Part shown: positions 1 through 8,209 of the stretch, piece after piece
How the letters are laid out: each line of letters begins with the position of its first letter
Numbering within the stretch: the stretch's first letter is position 1
NCBI RefSeq assembly: GCF_001548475.1
Contig: NZ_LRUJ01000020.1
Coordinates: 22,360-86,359, forward strand
Direction: 5' to 3'
DNA length: 64,000 bases
Source of the DNA: Bordetella hinzii LMG 13501
GTDB lineage: Bacteria > Pseudomonadota > Gammaproteobacteria > Burkholderiales > Burkholderiaceae_B
Notes under the pieces: model-generated
Database searches by the model: none
Told to the model about the DNA's origin: nothing
Seen by the model: only the letters and a program-made list of their open reading frames with translations
Made by a program: the position numbers and the translations under genes

Positions 1-188
1 TCGCTGGCGGCCTGGTGGATGTCGGGCAGCGCGCCCAGCGGCGTGACCTTGCCGTAGCAGCCGGGCCAGTCCGGACAGCCCAGGCCCGAATCCGTCAGGC
101 GCACGAAGGCGCCGAACATGATCAGGTCCAGCGTGAGAAACCAGGTGAAGAAAACGAGTTTGCGATAACGTTGAACGATGCGGTCCAT
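1..188 (-). CDS. ctaA: Heme A synthase CtaA/COX15, N-terminal fragment
   Basis: Inner-membrane enzyme that oxidises the C8 methyl of heme O to make heme A for cytochrome oxidase. Only the first 62 codons are in the window. The translation opens MDRIVQRYRKLVFF and runs through a first membrane segment into FVRLTDSGLGCPDWPGCYG, the conserved first-loop signature of the COX15 family with its Cys pair. The ATG lies 4 bases after the stop of the SCO-like gene, so it is translated as the tail of the cox cluster. The rest of the gene is outside the window. Family call is secure from the signature. Confidence 0.9.
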   Translation of the reverse strand, partial: MDRIVQRYRKLVFFTWFLTLDLIMFGAFVRLTDSGLGCPDWPGCYGKVTPLGALPDIHQAAS

Positions 189-192
189 GGAC

Positions 193-801
193 TCAGCCAA
201 TACGCGAGTTATACAAAAGCCTGCTGAGATCCTTGCGCACCTTGACGCCATCGGCATCGGCGGGGAACTGCAACATCAGGTTGCCCAGGGGGTCAACCAC
301 CCAGATGGGCCCGAGCAGGCCGCCGGCGGGATCCGGCGGCAGGAAACGGGCCAGCTGATCGGCGCGCGCACGCAGCATGAGGGTGCCCTGATAGGCATCG
401 AGCACCTTCTGGGGGACGGCGGCATTGTCGGTGATGAACCACACGCGCGTGACGCGATCGACGTTCTTGCCCTGGCTGGCGTGCGCATTGCGCGCGACGA
501 ATAGTTTACGCGCACAAGCCTCGGGACATTCGGCCCGGTCCACCGACACCAGCAGCCACTGCCCCTTGAGCGAGGCCGGATCGAAGGCCTGGCCGTCCAG
601 CGTGGTCAGCGTGAGCTCGCCGGCGCCGGGCAGGGGCCGCTGCGGTTCGATCAGCCTGCCGTAGTTGCTGGCGTCATCGGGCCACCACTGGGGGTTGTAA
701 TAGACCACCACGGCGGCCACGATGGGCGCCAGGGCGCACAGGAAAATCAAGACCATGGGCAGCAGCGAGGCTTTACGGGGCATGGCGGGCGCGTAAGTCA
801 T
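193..801 (-). CDS. SCO-like membrane-anchored thioredoxin-fold protein of the cox cluster
   Basis: A 202-residue protein with one N-terminal membrane segment (about residues 14-34) and a periplasmic domain. ECPEAC near residues 91-96 is a CxxxC pair like the copper site of SCO1/SenC proteins, and IWVVDPLGNL near the C-terminus resembles the thioredoxin-fold strand of that family. The histidine that completes the SCO copper site, expected just before that strand, is not visible (the local sequence is GLLGPIW). It sits between SURF1 and ctaA, so a role in oxidase maturation (copper or thiol handling) is likely, but this is inference. The start at 801 was chosen because it directly precedes the membrane anchor; an in-frame ATG at 783 is an alternative. 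Confidence 0.75.
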   Translation of the reverse strand: MTYAPAMPRKASLLPMVLIFLCALAPIVAAVVVYYNPQWWPDDASNYGRLIEPQRPLPGAGELTLTTLDGQAFDPASLKGQWLLVSVDRAECPEACARKLFVARNAHASQGKNVDRVTRVWFITDNAAVPQKVLDAYQGTLMLRARADQLARFLPPDPAGGLLGPIWVVDPLGNLMLQFPADADGVKVRKDLSRLLYNSRIG

Positions 802-815
802 GGCAGGGCTTCCTC

Positions 816-1568
816 TCAGGGGCGGCGGCGCCAGGCCCTGACGGCCACCGCCACCCAGGCCAGCACGGCGATGGTTGCAAAGGAGAACCACTGCAGGGCA
901 TAGCCCTGGTTCTGGTGAAAATCGACGGACGGCTGCGGCCAATCGCGCAGCAAGCCGTCGTCCTCCGATACCGTCTGCATCAAGACCACGGGCAAGAGCG
1001 CCAGGCCGGTGGCCTGCCCATAGGCGGCCAGGTCCAGGTTCTGCACGGTGGGCAGCTGGCCCGGGGCCAGGCGGGCAGGCAGGCTGCCGCCGCCGCCCAT
1101 ATTCCATAGCTCGAACAGGCGCGGCACGCGCTGGGCCAGTTCGCCCTGCACCGTCACGGGACCGGCGGGGGTGGGCGGCGCGGCGGGCGCGGTCCCGGGC
1201 TGGCGCGCCAGCCAACCGCGCAGCACCAGCACGGCGGGGCCGCCCGGCGCGAGTTGCAGCGGCGTGGCCAGCCAATAGCCCGGGCGGCCATCGTGGTTGC
1301 GGTTGTCCAGCCAGACACTGTACTGCGCCAGCCATTGGCCTCGGGCGCGCGCCGGCCGCCAGGGCGCGAAGTCGCCCGGCCGGGCGGAGGCGCCGCTGCC
1401 CAGCTCCAGCGGGGCCTGGCCGCGGCCGGACTCGATCGCGGCCAGCACGGCGCGCCGCTCGTCGGCGCGGTGCAATTGCCAACGCCCCAGCGAGACGGTC
1501 ACCGCCACGACCCCAGCCAGCAGAAGCAGGGCTATCAGGGTAAGTCGGGTCGAATGCGGTCGTGCCAT
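816..1568 (-). CDS. SURF1-family cytochrome oxidase assembly protein
   Basis: A 250-residue protein with the SURF1 layout: an N-terminal membrane helix (about 8-28) leading into LGRWQLHRADERR, a periplasmic domain containing WLDNRNHDGRPGYWLATPL and the VLRGWLARQ strand, and a C-terminal membrane helix (GYALQWFSFATIAVLAWVAV). SURF1 proteins help insert or retain heme a in subunit I. The start at 1568 (MARPHSTRL) fits the usual length; the upstream extension would run into the divergent gene at 1603. It lies between the small divergent gene and the SCO-like gene, within the oxidase biogenesis block. Confidence 0.9.
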   Translation of the reverse strand: MARPHSTRLTLIALLLLAGVVAVTVSLGRWQLHRADERRAVLAAIESGRGQAPLELGSGASARPGDFAPWRPARARGQWLAQYSVWLDNRNHDGRPGYWLATPLQLAPGGPAVLVLRGWLARQPGTAPAAPPTPAGPVTVQGELAQRVPRLFELWNMGGGGSLPARLAPGQLPTVQNLDLAAYGQATGLALLPVVLMQTVSEDDGLLRDWPQPSVDFHQNQGYALQWFSFATIAVLAWVAVAVRAWRRRP

Positions 1569-1602
1569 GTCTGCAATAATTTTGTTTTCAGCGGAGGCCG
1601 GA

Positions 1603-1803
1603 ATGCGTGTCATCGTCATCGTGGCCTTCATCGGTATTCTGGCCAGCCTGGGGTCGGCCCTGGTCTATCTGATGAAGGATAAAGGCAGCACCAACCGTAC
1701 CGTCAATGCGCTGACCGTGCGCATTGGCCTGTCCGTGGCGCTCTTTCTGTTCGTGCTCATCGCCCATCACTTCGGCTGGATACAGAGCACCGGCCTGCGT
1801 TGA
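1603..1803 (+). CDS. Twin-transmembrane small protein (DUF2909-like)
   Basis: A 66-residue protein made almost entirely of two membrane helices (residues 2-23 and 41-60) joined by the polar loop KDKGSTNRT. Small twin-transmembrane proteins of this kind are commonly found beside SURF1 and cox genes in Burkholderiales; the biochemical role is unknown. It runs opposite to its neighbours: its ATG is 34 bases from the divergent SURF1 start and it converges on ctaE. A good ribosome site, GGAGG at 1593-1597, supports the start and the reality of the gene. Confidence 0.8.
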   Translation: MRVIVIVAFIGILASLGSALVYLMKDKGSTNRTVNALTVRIGLSVALFLFVLIAHHFGWIQSTGLR

Positions 1804-1822
1804 CATCCCGCCCATGAAACGA

Positions 1823-1844
1823 ATGCCCCCGTCGCCGGGGGCAT
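1823..1844. terminator. Hairpin between convergent genes
   Basis: ATGCCCCC at 1823-1830 pairs perfectly with GGGGGCAT at 1837-1844 around a 6-base loop. It lies between the end of the twin-transmembrane gene (1803) and the end of ctaE (1867), so it could end transcripts from both sides. There is no clear T-run on either strand. Confidence 0.6.
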
Positions 1845-1866
1845 CGCGCGGTCGGCGGCGAAGCGC

Positions 1867-2742
1867 TCAGAACCAGTAGACGAACAGATACAGGCCCAGC
1901 CAGACCACGTCCACGAAGTGCCAGTACCAGGCCGCGCCCTCGAAACCGAAGTGATGATCGGCGGTGAAGTGGCCGCGGATCAGACGCACCAGGATGACGG
2001 TCAACATGGTCGCGCCCATGATCACGTGAAAACCGTGAAAGCCCGTGAGCATGTAGAACAGCGAACCATAGGCGCCCGAGTTGAACTTCAGGTTCAGTTC
2101 GGAATAGGCGTGATGGTATTCATAGGCCTGGCAGGCCACGAAGGTAAAGCCCAGCAGCACGGTGGCCGCCAGCCAGAAGATGGCCGAGCCGCGATGGTTG
2201 GCGCGCAGCGCGTGGTGCGAGATGGTCAGCGTCACGCCCGAGGTCAGCAGCAGGGCGGTGTTGATGGTGGGCAGCCAGAACGGGCCCACGGTCTGGAAGT
2301 GCTCGACCACGCCGGCCGGCCCGAAGTTGGGCCATACCGCCTGGAAGTCCGGCCACAGCAGCAGCCGGTGGTCCATATCCCCCAGCCAGGGCGTGGTGAT
2401 CGTGCGCACATACCACAGCGCGCCAAAAAAGCCCGCGAAGAACATCACCTCCGAGAAGATGAACCAGCTCATCCCCCAGCGGTAGGAGAGATCCACCCGC
2501 TTGCTGAACAGTCCGCCCTCCGATTCGGCGATGGCTTCGCCGAACCAGAAATACAGCACGGTGATCACGCCCAGGAAGCCGGCCAGGACGGCCCACTTGC
2601 CCCAGCCCACGCCGTTGACCCAGGCCGCCGCGCCCAGGCCGACGACCAACAGCGCCAGCGCGGTGCGCACGGGGTGGCCGGAGTCCGCCGGCACATAGTA
2701 GTACGGCGCCTCTTTACCTTGAGCCGAGTGGCTTGCACTCAT
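1867..2742 (-). CDS. ctaE: Cytochrome c oxidase subunit III
   Basis: A 291-residue inner-membrane subunit III of the aa3-type oxidase, with seven predicted membrane segments. It begins MSASHSAQGKEAPYYYVPADSGHP and contains the family signatures WGMSWFIFSEVMFFAGFFGA, TGFHGFHVIMGATML and the C-terminal HFVDVVWLGLYLFVYWF. It is the last structural gene of the oxidase operon and follows DUF2970 by 33 bases. A GGGAGAG ribosome site lies 5-11 bases upstream. Subunit III stabilises the catalytic core and has no redox centres of its own. Confidence 0.97.
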   Translation of the reverse strand: MSASHSAQGKEAPYYYVPADSGHPVRTALALLVVGLGAAAWVNGVGWGKWAVLAGFLGVITVLYFWFGEAIAESEGGLFSKRVDLSYRWGMSWFIFSEVMFFAGFFGALWYVRTITTPWLGDMDHRLLLWPDFQAVWPNFGPAGVVEHFQTVGPFWLPTINTALLLTSGVTLTISHHALRANHRGSAIFWLAATVLLGFTFVACQAYEYHHAYSELNLKFNSGAYGSLFYMLTGFHGFHVIMGATMLTVILVRLIRGHFTADHHFGFEGAAWYWHFVDVVWLGLYLFVYWF

Positions 2743-2775
2743 GGTTCTCTCCCTGCAACGATAGTTGTAAGTTGC

Positions 2776-3000
2776 TCAGGTCAGGCTGGCGACCGCCCAT
2801 CGGACGATCATGACCAGCACGACGACGAATATCACGGCGCCCAGCAGGCCGGCCAGGATGACATGGACCGGATTCAACCGGGCAATGTCCTCGCGATAGC
2901 CGGCGCCCTTGCGCACACCGAAGAAAGCCCAGGCGATCGCCTTCAGCGTCTGGAAAAAGCTCAGCTTGCGCTGCGCGGCCTGGTGCAGATCTTCGCTCAT
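2776..3000 (-). CDS. DUF2970 small membrane protein
   Basis: A 74-residue protein with a soluble N-terminus (MSEDLHQAAQRKLSFFQTLK), the conserved FFGVRKGAGYREDIARLNP segment and one C-terminal membrane helix (VHVILAGLLGAVIFVVVLVMIV). DUF2970 proteins are widespread in betaproteobacterial cox clusters and have no assigned biochemistry. It starts 4 bases after the stop of the 45-residue protein. Its start context AGAACCATGAG is repeated at the ctaE start. Confidence 0.85.
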   Translation of the reverse strand: MSEDLHQAAQRKLSFFQTLKAIAWAFFGVRKGAGYREDIARLNPVHVILAGLLGAVIFVVVLVMIVRWAVASLT

Positions 3001-3004
3001 GGTT

Positions 3005-3142
3005 CTACTGCCCCGCCATCCGGGCCAGAAAGCCCGCGCCGCGCACGAACGTCCAGCCGAACACCGCCAGCACGAAAGCCAGCAGGATGAGCCCGGCGAT
3101 ACGGTTGCGGCGGCGCTGCTGCGGCGTCATGACGGCGCTCAT
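3005..3142 (-). CDS. Cytochrome oxidase small assembly protein
   Basis: A 45-residue protein: a basic N-terminus ([13 protein letters not shown]) followed by one membrane helix ([16 protein letters not shown]). Its ATG overlaps the ctaD stop as ATGA, so translation is coupled to subunit I. Position and layout match the small proteins annotated as oxidase assembly factors directly downstream of ctaD in Burkholderiales. In those clusters it is usually followed by cox11/ctaG; here the next gene is DUF2970. Function beyond a role near the oxidase is not established. Confidence 0.75.
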   Translation of the reverse strand: MSAVMTPQQRRRNRIAGLILLAFVLAVFGWTFVRGAGFLARMAGQ

Positions 3143-4740
3143 TTGACTTGCGGCGGCGTTTCAAAGGTGTGGAAGGGCGCGGGCGAGGGCACCGTCCATT
3201 CCAGGCCTTCGGCGCCGTCCCAGGGCTTGGCGGCGGCCGCCTCTCCCTTGCCGCGGTAGCAGCGGATCACCGCCCACAGGAAGATCAGCTGCGACAGGCC
3301 GAACCAGAAGGCGCCGATGGTGGCGATCTGGTGGAAAGTCGTGAACTGGGCGGCGTAGTCGGCATAACGGCGCGGCATGCCGGCCAGGCCCAGGAAGTGC
3401 ATGGGGAAGAAGGTCACGTTGAAGGAAATCAGCGAGGACCAGAAATGCAGCTTGCCCAGCTTTTCGCTGTACATGCGGCCCGTCCACTTCGGCAGCCAGT
3501 AATATGTGCCCGCGAACAGGGCGAACAGCGAGCCGGCCACCAGCACGTAGTGGAAGTGCGCCACCACGTAATAGGTGTCGTGCACCTGGATGTCGATGGG
3601 CGCCACCGACAGGATCAGGCCGGTGAAACCGCCCATGGTGAACACGAAGATAAAGCCCACCGCGAACAGCATCGGCGTCTCGAAGGTCATCGAACCGCGC
3701 CACATCGTGGCCACCCAGTTGAAGACCTTCACCCCGGTGGGGATGGAGATCAGCATCGTGGCGTACATGAAGTACAGCTGGCCGGTCACCGGCATGCCGG
3801 TGGTGAACATATGGTGCGCCCAGACGATGAAGGACAGCACGGCGATGGAGGCCGTGGCGTACACCATGGAGGCGTAGCCGAACAGCGGCTTGCGGGCGAA
3901 GGCGGGCACGATGGCCGACACGATGCCGAAAGCCGGCAGGATCATGATGTAGACCTCGGGATGCCCGAAGAACCAGAAGACGTGCTGGTAGAGCACGGGG
4001 TCGCCGCCGGCGGCGGCGTTGAAAAAGCCCGTGCCGAAATGGCGGTCGGTCAGTACCATGGTGATGGCCGCGGCCAGCACCGGCAGTACCGCGATCAGCA
4101 GGAAAGCGGTGATCAGCCAGGTCCAGCAGAACAGCGGCATCTTCATCAGCGTCATGCCGGGCGCGCGCATGTTCAGGATGGTCACGATGATGTTGATCGC
4201 GCCCATGATGGACGAGGCGCCCATGATGTGCATGGCGAAAATGGCCAGGTCCATGCCGGGGCCCATCTGGGTCGACAGCGGCGCGTACAGCGTCCAACCG
4301 GCGGCCGTGGCGCCGCCGGGCACGAAGAAGGACACCGTCAGCATGATGCCGGCCACCGGCAGCAGCCAGAAGCTGAAGTTGTTCATGCGCGCGAACGCCA
4401 TGTCCGACGCGCCGATCTGCAACGGGATCATCCAGTTCGCGAAGCCCACGAAGGCCGGCATGATGGCGCCGAACACCATGATCAGGCCATGCATGGTGGT
4501 GAACTGGTTGAACAGTTCGGGCCGGAAGAACTGCAGGCCCGGCTCGAAGAGCTCGGTGCGCAACAGCAAGGCCAGCGTGCCGCCTTCCAGGAGCATGACG
4601 AACGAGAAGATGAGATACATCGTCCCGATGTCTTTGTGGTTGGTAGCAAACAGCCAGCGGCGCCAGCCCGTCGGGGTGGCGTGGTGGTGGTCATCGTGGC
4701 CGTGGCCCGGCGACACGTGATCGACTATGACGCTGCTCAT
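3139..4740 (-). CDS. ctaD: Cytochrome c oxidase subunit I
   Basis: A 533-residue catalytic subunit of the aa3-type heme-copper oxidase, with about twelve membrane helices. Visible active-site motifs are [14 protein letters not shown] (copper-B histidine and cross-linked tyrosine), [12 protein letters not shown] (the paired copper-B histidines) and [13 protein letters not shown] (heme a3 and heme a ligands). A His-rich N-terminus (HGHDDHHH) precedes the conserved [11 protein letters not shown]. The start at 4740 follows an AAGGAG ribosome site. It lies 101 bases after ctaC and overlaps the next small gene by 4 bases. Confidence 0.98.
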   Translation of the reverse strand: MSSVIVDHVSPGHGHDDHHHATPTGWRRWLFATNHKDIGTMYLIFSFVMLLEGGTLALLLRTELFEPGLQFFRPELFNQFTTMHGLIMVFGAIMPAFVGFANWMIPLQIGASDMAFARMNNFSFWLLPVAGIMLTVSFFVPGGATAAGWTLYAPLSTQMGPGMDLAIFAMHIMGASSIMGAINIIVTILNMRAPGMTLMKMPLFCWTWLITAFLLIAVLPVLAAAITMVLTDRHFGTGFFNAAAGGDPVLYQHVFWFFGHPEVYIMILPAFGIVSAIVPAFARKPLFGYASMVYATASIAVLSFIVWAHHMFTTGMPVTGQLYFMYATMLISIPTGVKVFNWVATMWRGSMTFETPMLFAVGFIFVFTMGGFTGLILSVAPIDIQVHDTYYVVAHFHYVLVAGSLFALFAGTYYWLPKWTGRMYSEKLGKLHFWSSLISFNVTFFPMHFLGLAGMPRRYADYAAQFTTFHQIATIGAFWFGLSQLIFLWAVIRCYRGKGEAAAAKPWDGAEGLEWTVPSPAPFHTFETPPQVK

Positions 4741-4841
4741 GGTGGACTCCTTCCTGCTGATCCACCGGTCCCTGTCCAAGGGGACCGGCGCTATATCTGT
4801 ATCTACGGAAACAGCTTCTTAAAACAGCGAGGGGACCGCGC

Positions 4842-5999
4842 TCAGCGCGCGGCCGCAACGTCCTTGGGCTGGACCACGGGATCCTGCCCCTTGCCTGCGT
4901 TGCTCCAGGCGTTGCGCGTATAGGTAATCGCCGCCGCGATCTCGACGTCGTTGAGCTGGCCGCCAAACGCGGCCATGGCCGTGCCGGGTTTACCCTTGAG
5001 CACGGTATTGATCTGCGCGGCCTTGGGGCCCAGCACGACGGGATCGCCGTCCAGGGCCGGGAAGGAGCCCGGGATGCCCTTGCCATTGGCCTGGTGACAG
5101 GCCACACAGGTGCTGGCGAAGACTTTCTCGCCGCGGGCGATCAGCTCGGCCTGGGTCCATTCCTTGTTGGGATCGTCGGCTTGCGCGGCCATGAGCTTTT
5201 TCTGCTCGGCCACCCAGGCGTCGTAATCGGCCTGCGACTTGACCTCGACCACGATGGGCATGAAAGCGTGGTCCTTGCCGCACAATTCGGCGCATTGGCC
5301 GCGGTAGATGCCCACCTTTTCGGCGCGGAACCAGGTGTCGCGCAGAAAGCCCGGGATGGCGTCCTGCTTGACGCCGAAATCCGGCACCATCCAGGAGTGG
5401 ATGACGTCGCCGGCGGTCAGGACCACGCGGACTTTCTTGTCCACGGGCACGACCATATGGTTGTCCACCTCCATGAGGTAGAACTCACCCTTGGGCTCGC
5501 GGTTCTCGATCTGCGCGCGCGGCGTGGACAGCGTGGAGAGGAATTTGATGCCGCTGGCTTCGCCATCCAGGTATTCATAGCCCCACTTCCATTGGTAGCC
5601 GGTGACCTTGACGGTCAGGTCCGGGCTGGAAGTGTCCTTCATGGCGACCACGGTCCGCGTGGCCGGCAGCGCCATGGCGATGACGATAATGAAAGGAATG
5701 ACGGTCCAGGCGACCTCGACGCCCAGATGCTCGTGAAACGTGGCCGCCTTGTGGCCGCGCGACCGCCGGTGCGCCCAGATGGAATAGAACATCACACCGA
5801 ACACACCAATGAAGATCACGACGCAGATCGTGAGCATCATCCAGTGCAGCCACATCGCATCGCGCGCGATTTGCGTCACGCCCTCATGCAAATTCAGCTG
5901 ATTGACACGCGGTCCGCCCGGCATATCCTGCACCTGGGCAAAAGCCATGTTGCCAACCAGTAATGCACCAGCCCCCAGCAACCCTCTCCACATCTTCAT
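4842..5999 (-). CDS. ctaC: Cytochrome c oxidase subunit II with fused cytochrome c domain
   Basis: A 385-residue subunit II. It has a cleavable signal (MKMWRGLLGAGALLVGNMAFA), two membrane helices (about 49-75 and 94-114), a cupredoxin domain with the CuA site (H201 and C236-x3-C240-x3-H244-x2-M247 in CAELCGKDHAFM) and a C-terminal cytochrome c domain with the heme motif CVACH at 298-302. The fused heme domain identifies a caa3-like subunit II that takes electrons through its own cytochrome. It is the first gene of the operon; a promoter is seen at 6157-6186, giving a leader of about 150 bases. Confidence 0.97.
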   Translation of the reverse strand: MKMWRGLLGAGALLVGNMAFAQVQDMPGGPRVNQLNLHEGVTQIARDAMWLHWMMLTICVVIFIGVFGVMFYSIWAHRRSRGHKAATFHEHLGVEVAWTVIPFIIVIAMALPATRTVVAMKDTSSPDLTVKVTGYQWKWGYEYLDGEASGIKFLSTLSTPRAQIENREPKGEFYLMEVDNHMVVPVDKKVRVVLTAGDVIHSWMVPDFGVKQDAIPGFLRDTWFRAEKVGIYRGQCAELCGKDHAFMPIVVEVKSQADYDAWVAEQKKLMAAQADDPNKEWTQAELIARGEKVFASTCVACHQANGKGIPGSFPALDGDPVVLGPKAAQINTVLKGKPGTAMAAFGGQLNDVEIAAAITYTRNAWSNAGKGQDPVVQPKDVAAAR

Positions 6000-6156
6000 G
6001 CTTACCTCGAAACATGGCGCGGATGGCCCAATACCACCGCACGCCGTACGGGCCGCCGGAAGGCAGGGAACGCGCAATTATTAGACGGTAGTCACGAACC
6101 AGGCGAAAGACAACAGACCCTGTCGCTCCCACACACAACACATCTAAAACCGCGGA

Positions 6157-6186
6157 ATTATAGCTACAGGCCAAGTCTTATGTAAG
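6157..6186 (-). promoter_or_regulatory. Predicted promoter of the ctaC operon
   Basis: On the minus strand CTTACA (6186-6181) and a perfect TATAAT (6162-6157) are separated by 18 bases, predicting a start near 6150 and a leader of about 150 bases. The 336-base gap 6000-6335 holds this promoter in an AT-rich core (about 6120-6270). The plus-strand Nudix gene begins at 6336; no convincing promoter for it was identified and no small gene was seen in the gap. Confidence 0.6.
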
Positions 6187-6335
6187 TTCTAGATAGCGAG
6201 ACTTGCCTGCGGGCTATTTAAATGCCATGCCTGGAACGAACCAGATAAACAATCATGGCCGCCTGTTTACCCCCGCAATCGTACCGATTCGGGGCAACCG
6301 GTCCCTAGACTATACCGTGAACTAAAATCCGCTTC

Positions 6336-7157
6336 ATGCTTCGACCGTCTTCCCTTCCCGCACCCGAACGCCTGAACCGCTTGTCGGCCGCCCTGCGCGA
6401 CAAGGCGCTGCAGCCTCCGCCCGAGCATGCCAGGCCCGTCTACATCGCCGGCCAGCGCTGTGGCTGGGCCACGCTGGCGGCCTGCGACGCCTTGCGCGAC
6501 AGCGGTCTGGTCCGCATCGAAGACGACGCCTTGCGTATCTTGCCCGCGCTCGGTCCGGGCCCGGCGCTGGACGCCGCGCTGGCCCAGGTGGCCCAGACGC
6601 TGCGCGATGCGCGTTGCCTGCGCGGCTGGCGCGACGAGCTGCTCGACATCACCGCCGGCACGGCGCATCTGGGCGTGATCGAGCGCGCGGCCATGCGCCC
6701 GCTGGGCCTGCTCACCGTTGCGGTCCATCTCAATGCCTGGACACCCGATGACCGCCTCTGGGTGGCGCGGCGCGCCCTGTCCAAGTCCACCGATCCCGGC
6801 ATGTGGGACACCCTGGTGGGCGGGCTGGTGGGCAGTGGAGAGTCCTTCGATCGCGCCTTGGAGCGCGAATGCGCCGAAGAAGCCGGCCTGGAGCCGGACC
6901 AGATCGGCCAGCGCGGCCCCTTGCGCACGGTGCTGCGCATGCAGCGCCGCCTGCCCGAGGGCTATCAGGTCGAAGCGCTGCTCACCAGCACTTGCGTGCT
7001 GGCCGAAGACACGCGGCCGGCCAATCGCGACGGTGAAGTCATGGAAATCGCAACCCTGGAAATCCCCGAGGTCGTGGACCGCATCGAGGCCGGCGAATTC
7101 ACCCTGGAAGCCGCCCTGGTCATCCTCGAGGACATCCAGCACCGCAGCGCAGCATAG
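6336..7157 (+). CDS. Nudix hydrolase with N-terminal DUF4743-like domain
   Basis: A 273-residue protein. The C-terminal half carries a complete Nudix box at residues 163-185 (G-x5-E, then RE at 177-178 and EE at 181-182 followed by AGL), so metal-dependent hydrolysis of a nucleoside-diphosphate-linked substrate is expected. The N-terminal 120 residues resemble the DUF4743 extension found in thiamine-pyrophosphokinase-associated Nudix proteins. The substrate cannot be read from sequence. It is followed after 23 bases by a LacI-type regulator on the same strand. Start chosen at the first ATG of the frame. Confidence 0.85.
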   Translation: MLRPSSLPAPERLNRLSAALRDKALQPPPEHARPVYIAGQRCGWATLAACDALRDSGLVRIEDDALRILPALGPGPALDAALAQVAQTLRDARCLRGWRDELLDITAGTAHLGVIERAAMRPLGLLTVAVHLNAWTPDDRLWVARRALSKSTDPGMWDTLVGGLVGSGESFDRALERECAEEAGLEPDQIGQRGPLRTVLRMQRRLPEGYQVEALLTSTCVLAEDTRPANRDGEVMEIATLEIPEVVDRIEAGEFTLEAALVILEDIQHRSAA

Positions 7158-7180
7158 GGGCCGACGCGCCGGCCATCGCC

Positions 7181-8209
7181 ATGACGACACGCAGACCCCG
7201 CAGCGCCGGCAAGGGCCGTGTCACCATGCACGACGTCGCCCAGCGCGCTGGCGTAAGCGCCATCACGGTCTCGCGCGCCCTGCGCACGCCGCACAAGGTC
7301 GCGCCCGAGCTGCGCGCCCGCATCGAGGCCGCGTGCGCCGAAATGGGCTATGTCATCAACCACGCCGCCAGCGCGCTGGCCTCGGCGCGATCGCGCATCG
7401 TGGTGGCGCTCATCCCGGCCTTGTCCAATGTCGTGTTCATTGACATCCTGACCGGCCTGAAGGAGGTCTTCGACGAGCACGGCTATCACCTGCTCATCGG
7501 CGTGACCGGCTATTCGCCAGCCGCGGAAGAGACCCAGCTGCGCGCCTATCTGCGGCACGCGCCCGACGGGCTCGTCCTCACCGGCATCGACCATACGCCC
7601 GGCGTCTGGGACATGCTGCGCAGGCATCACATCCCGGCCGTGCACACCATCGAAAACCTGCCCGAAGGCGATCCGGGCATGAGCGTGGGCTTCTCCCAGT
7701 TCGATTCCGGCCATGCCGCCGGACGTCATCTGATCGCGCGCGGCTACCGCCGCATCGGCATCGTCGGCGCCCAGCTCGATCCCCGTTCGCTGCGGCGCTG
7801 CGAGGGTTGCCGCCAGGCTCTACGCGAAGCCGGGCTGCATGACCCGGGCCTGGAAATCATGACGCCGCGGAAGTCCTCCATCGCCCTGGGCGCCGAACTG
7901 CTGCGCCAGCTCGTGCAAGCCCATCCCGATTGCGACGGCGTGTTCTTCTGCAATGACGATCTGGCGCAGGGCGCGGTCTCCGAGAGCGCCCGCCTGGGCA
8001 TCAAGGTGCCCGAAGCGCTCGGCCTGGTGGGTTATCACGACCTGGCCGGCAGCGCCTGGACGCATCCGCCGCTGTCGACGATCCGCACCCCGCGCTACCA
8101 GATCGGCCGCGTGGCCGCCCAGCTGCTGATGGAGCAGCTGCAGGGCCACCCGCCCGGGCAAGGCCGCGTGGACCTGGGCTTCGAGCTCTTGCAGCGCCAG
8201 ACCAGCTGA
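7181..8209 (+). CDS. LacI-family transcriptional regulator
   Basis: A 342-residue repressor-type protein. An N-terminal helix-turn-helix, VTMHDVAQRAGVSAITVSRAL, and the hinge helix NHAASALASARS are followed by a periplasmic-binding-protein-like effector domain (VALIPALSNVVFIDILTGL; FFCNDDLAQGAV; GLVGYHDLAGS). The family resembles gluconate-type regulators (GntR of the LacI group), but the ligand is unknown. No sugar-catabolic operon is adjacent: upstream is the Nudix gene and downstream is a convergent antiporter. Its stop codon abuts the antiporter stop with no base between them. Confidence 0.92.
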   Translation: MTTRRPRSAGKGRVTMHDVAQRAGVSAITVSRALRTPHKVAPELRARIEAACAEMGYVINHAASALASARSRIVVALIPALSNVVFIDILTGLKEVFDEHGYHLLIGVTGYSPAAEETQLRAYLRHAPDGLVLTGIDHTPGVWDMLRRHHIPAVHTIENLPEGDPGMSVGFSQFDSGHAAGRHLIARGYRRIGIVGAQLDPRSLRRCEGCRQALREAGLHDPGLEIMTPRKSSIALGAELLRQLVQAHPDCDGVFFCNDDLAQGAVSESARLGIKVPEALGLVGYHDLAGSAWTHPPLSTIRTPRYQIGRVAAQLLMEQLQGHPPGQGRVDLGFELLQRQTS

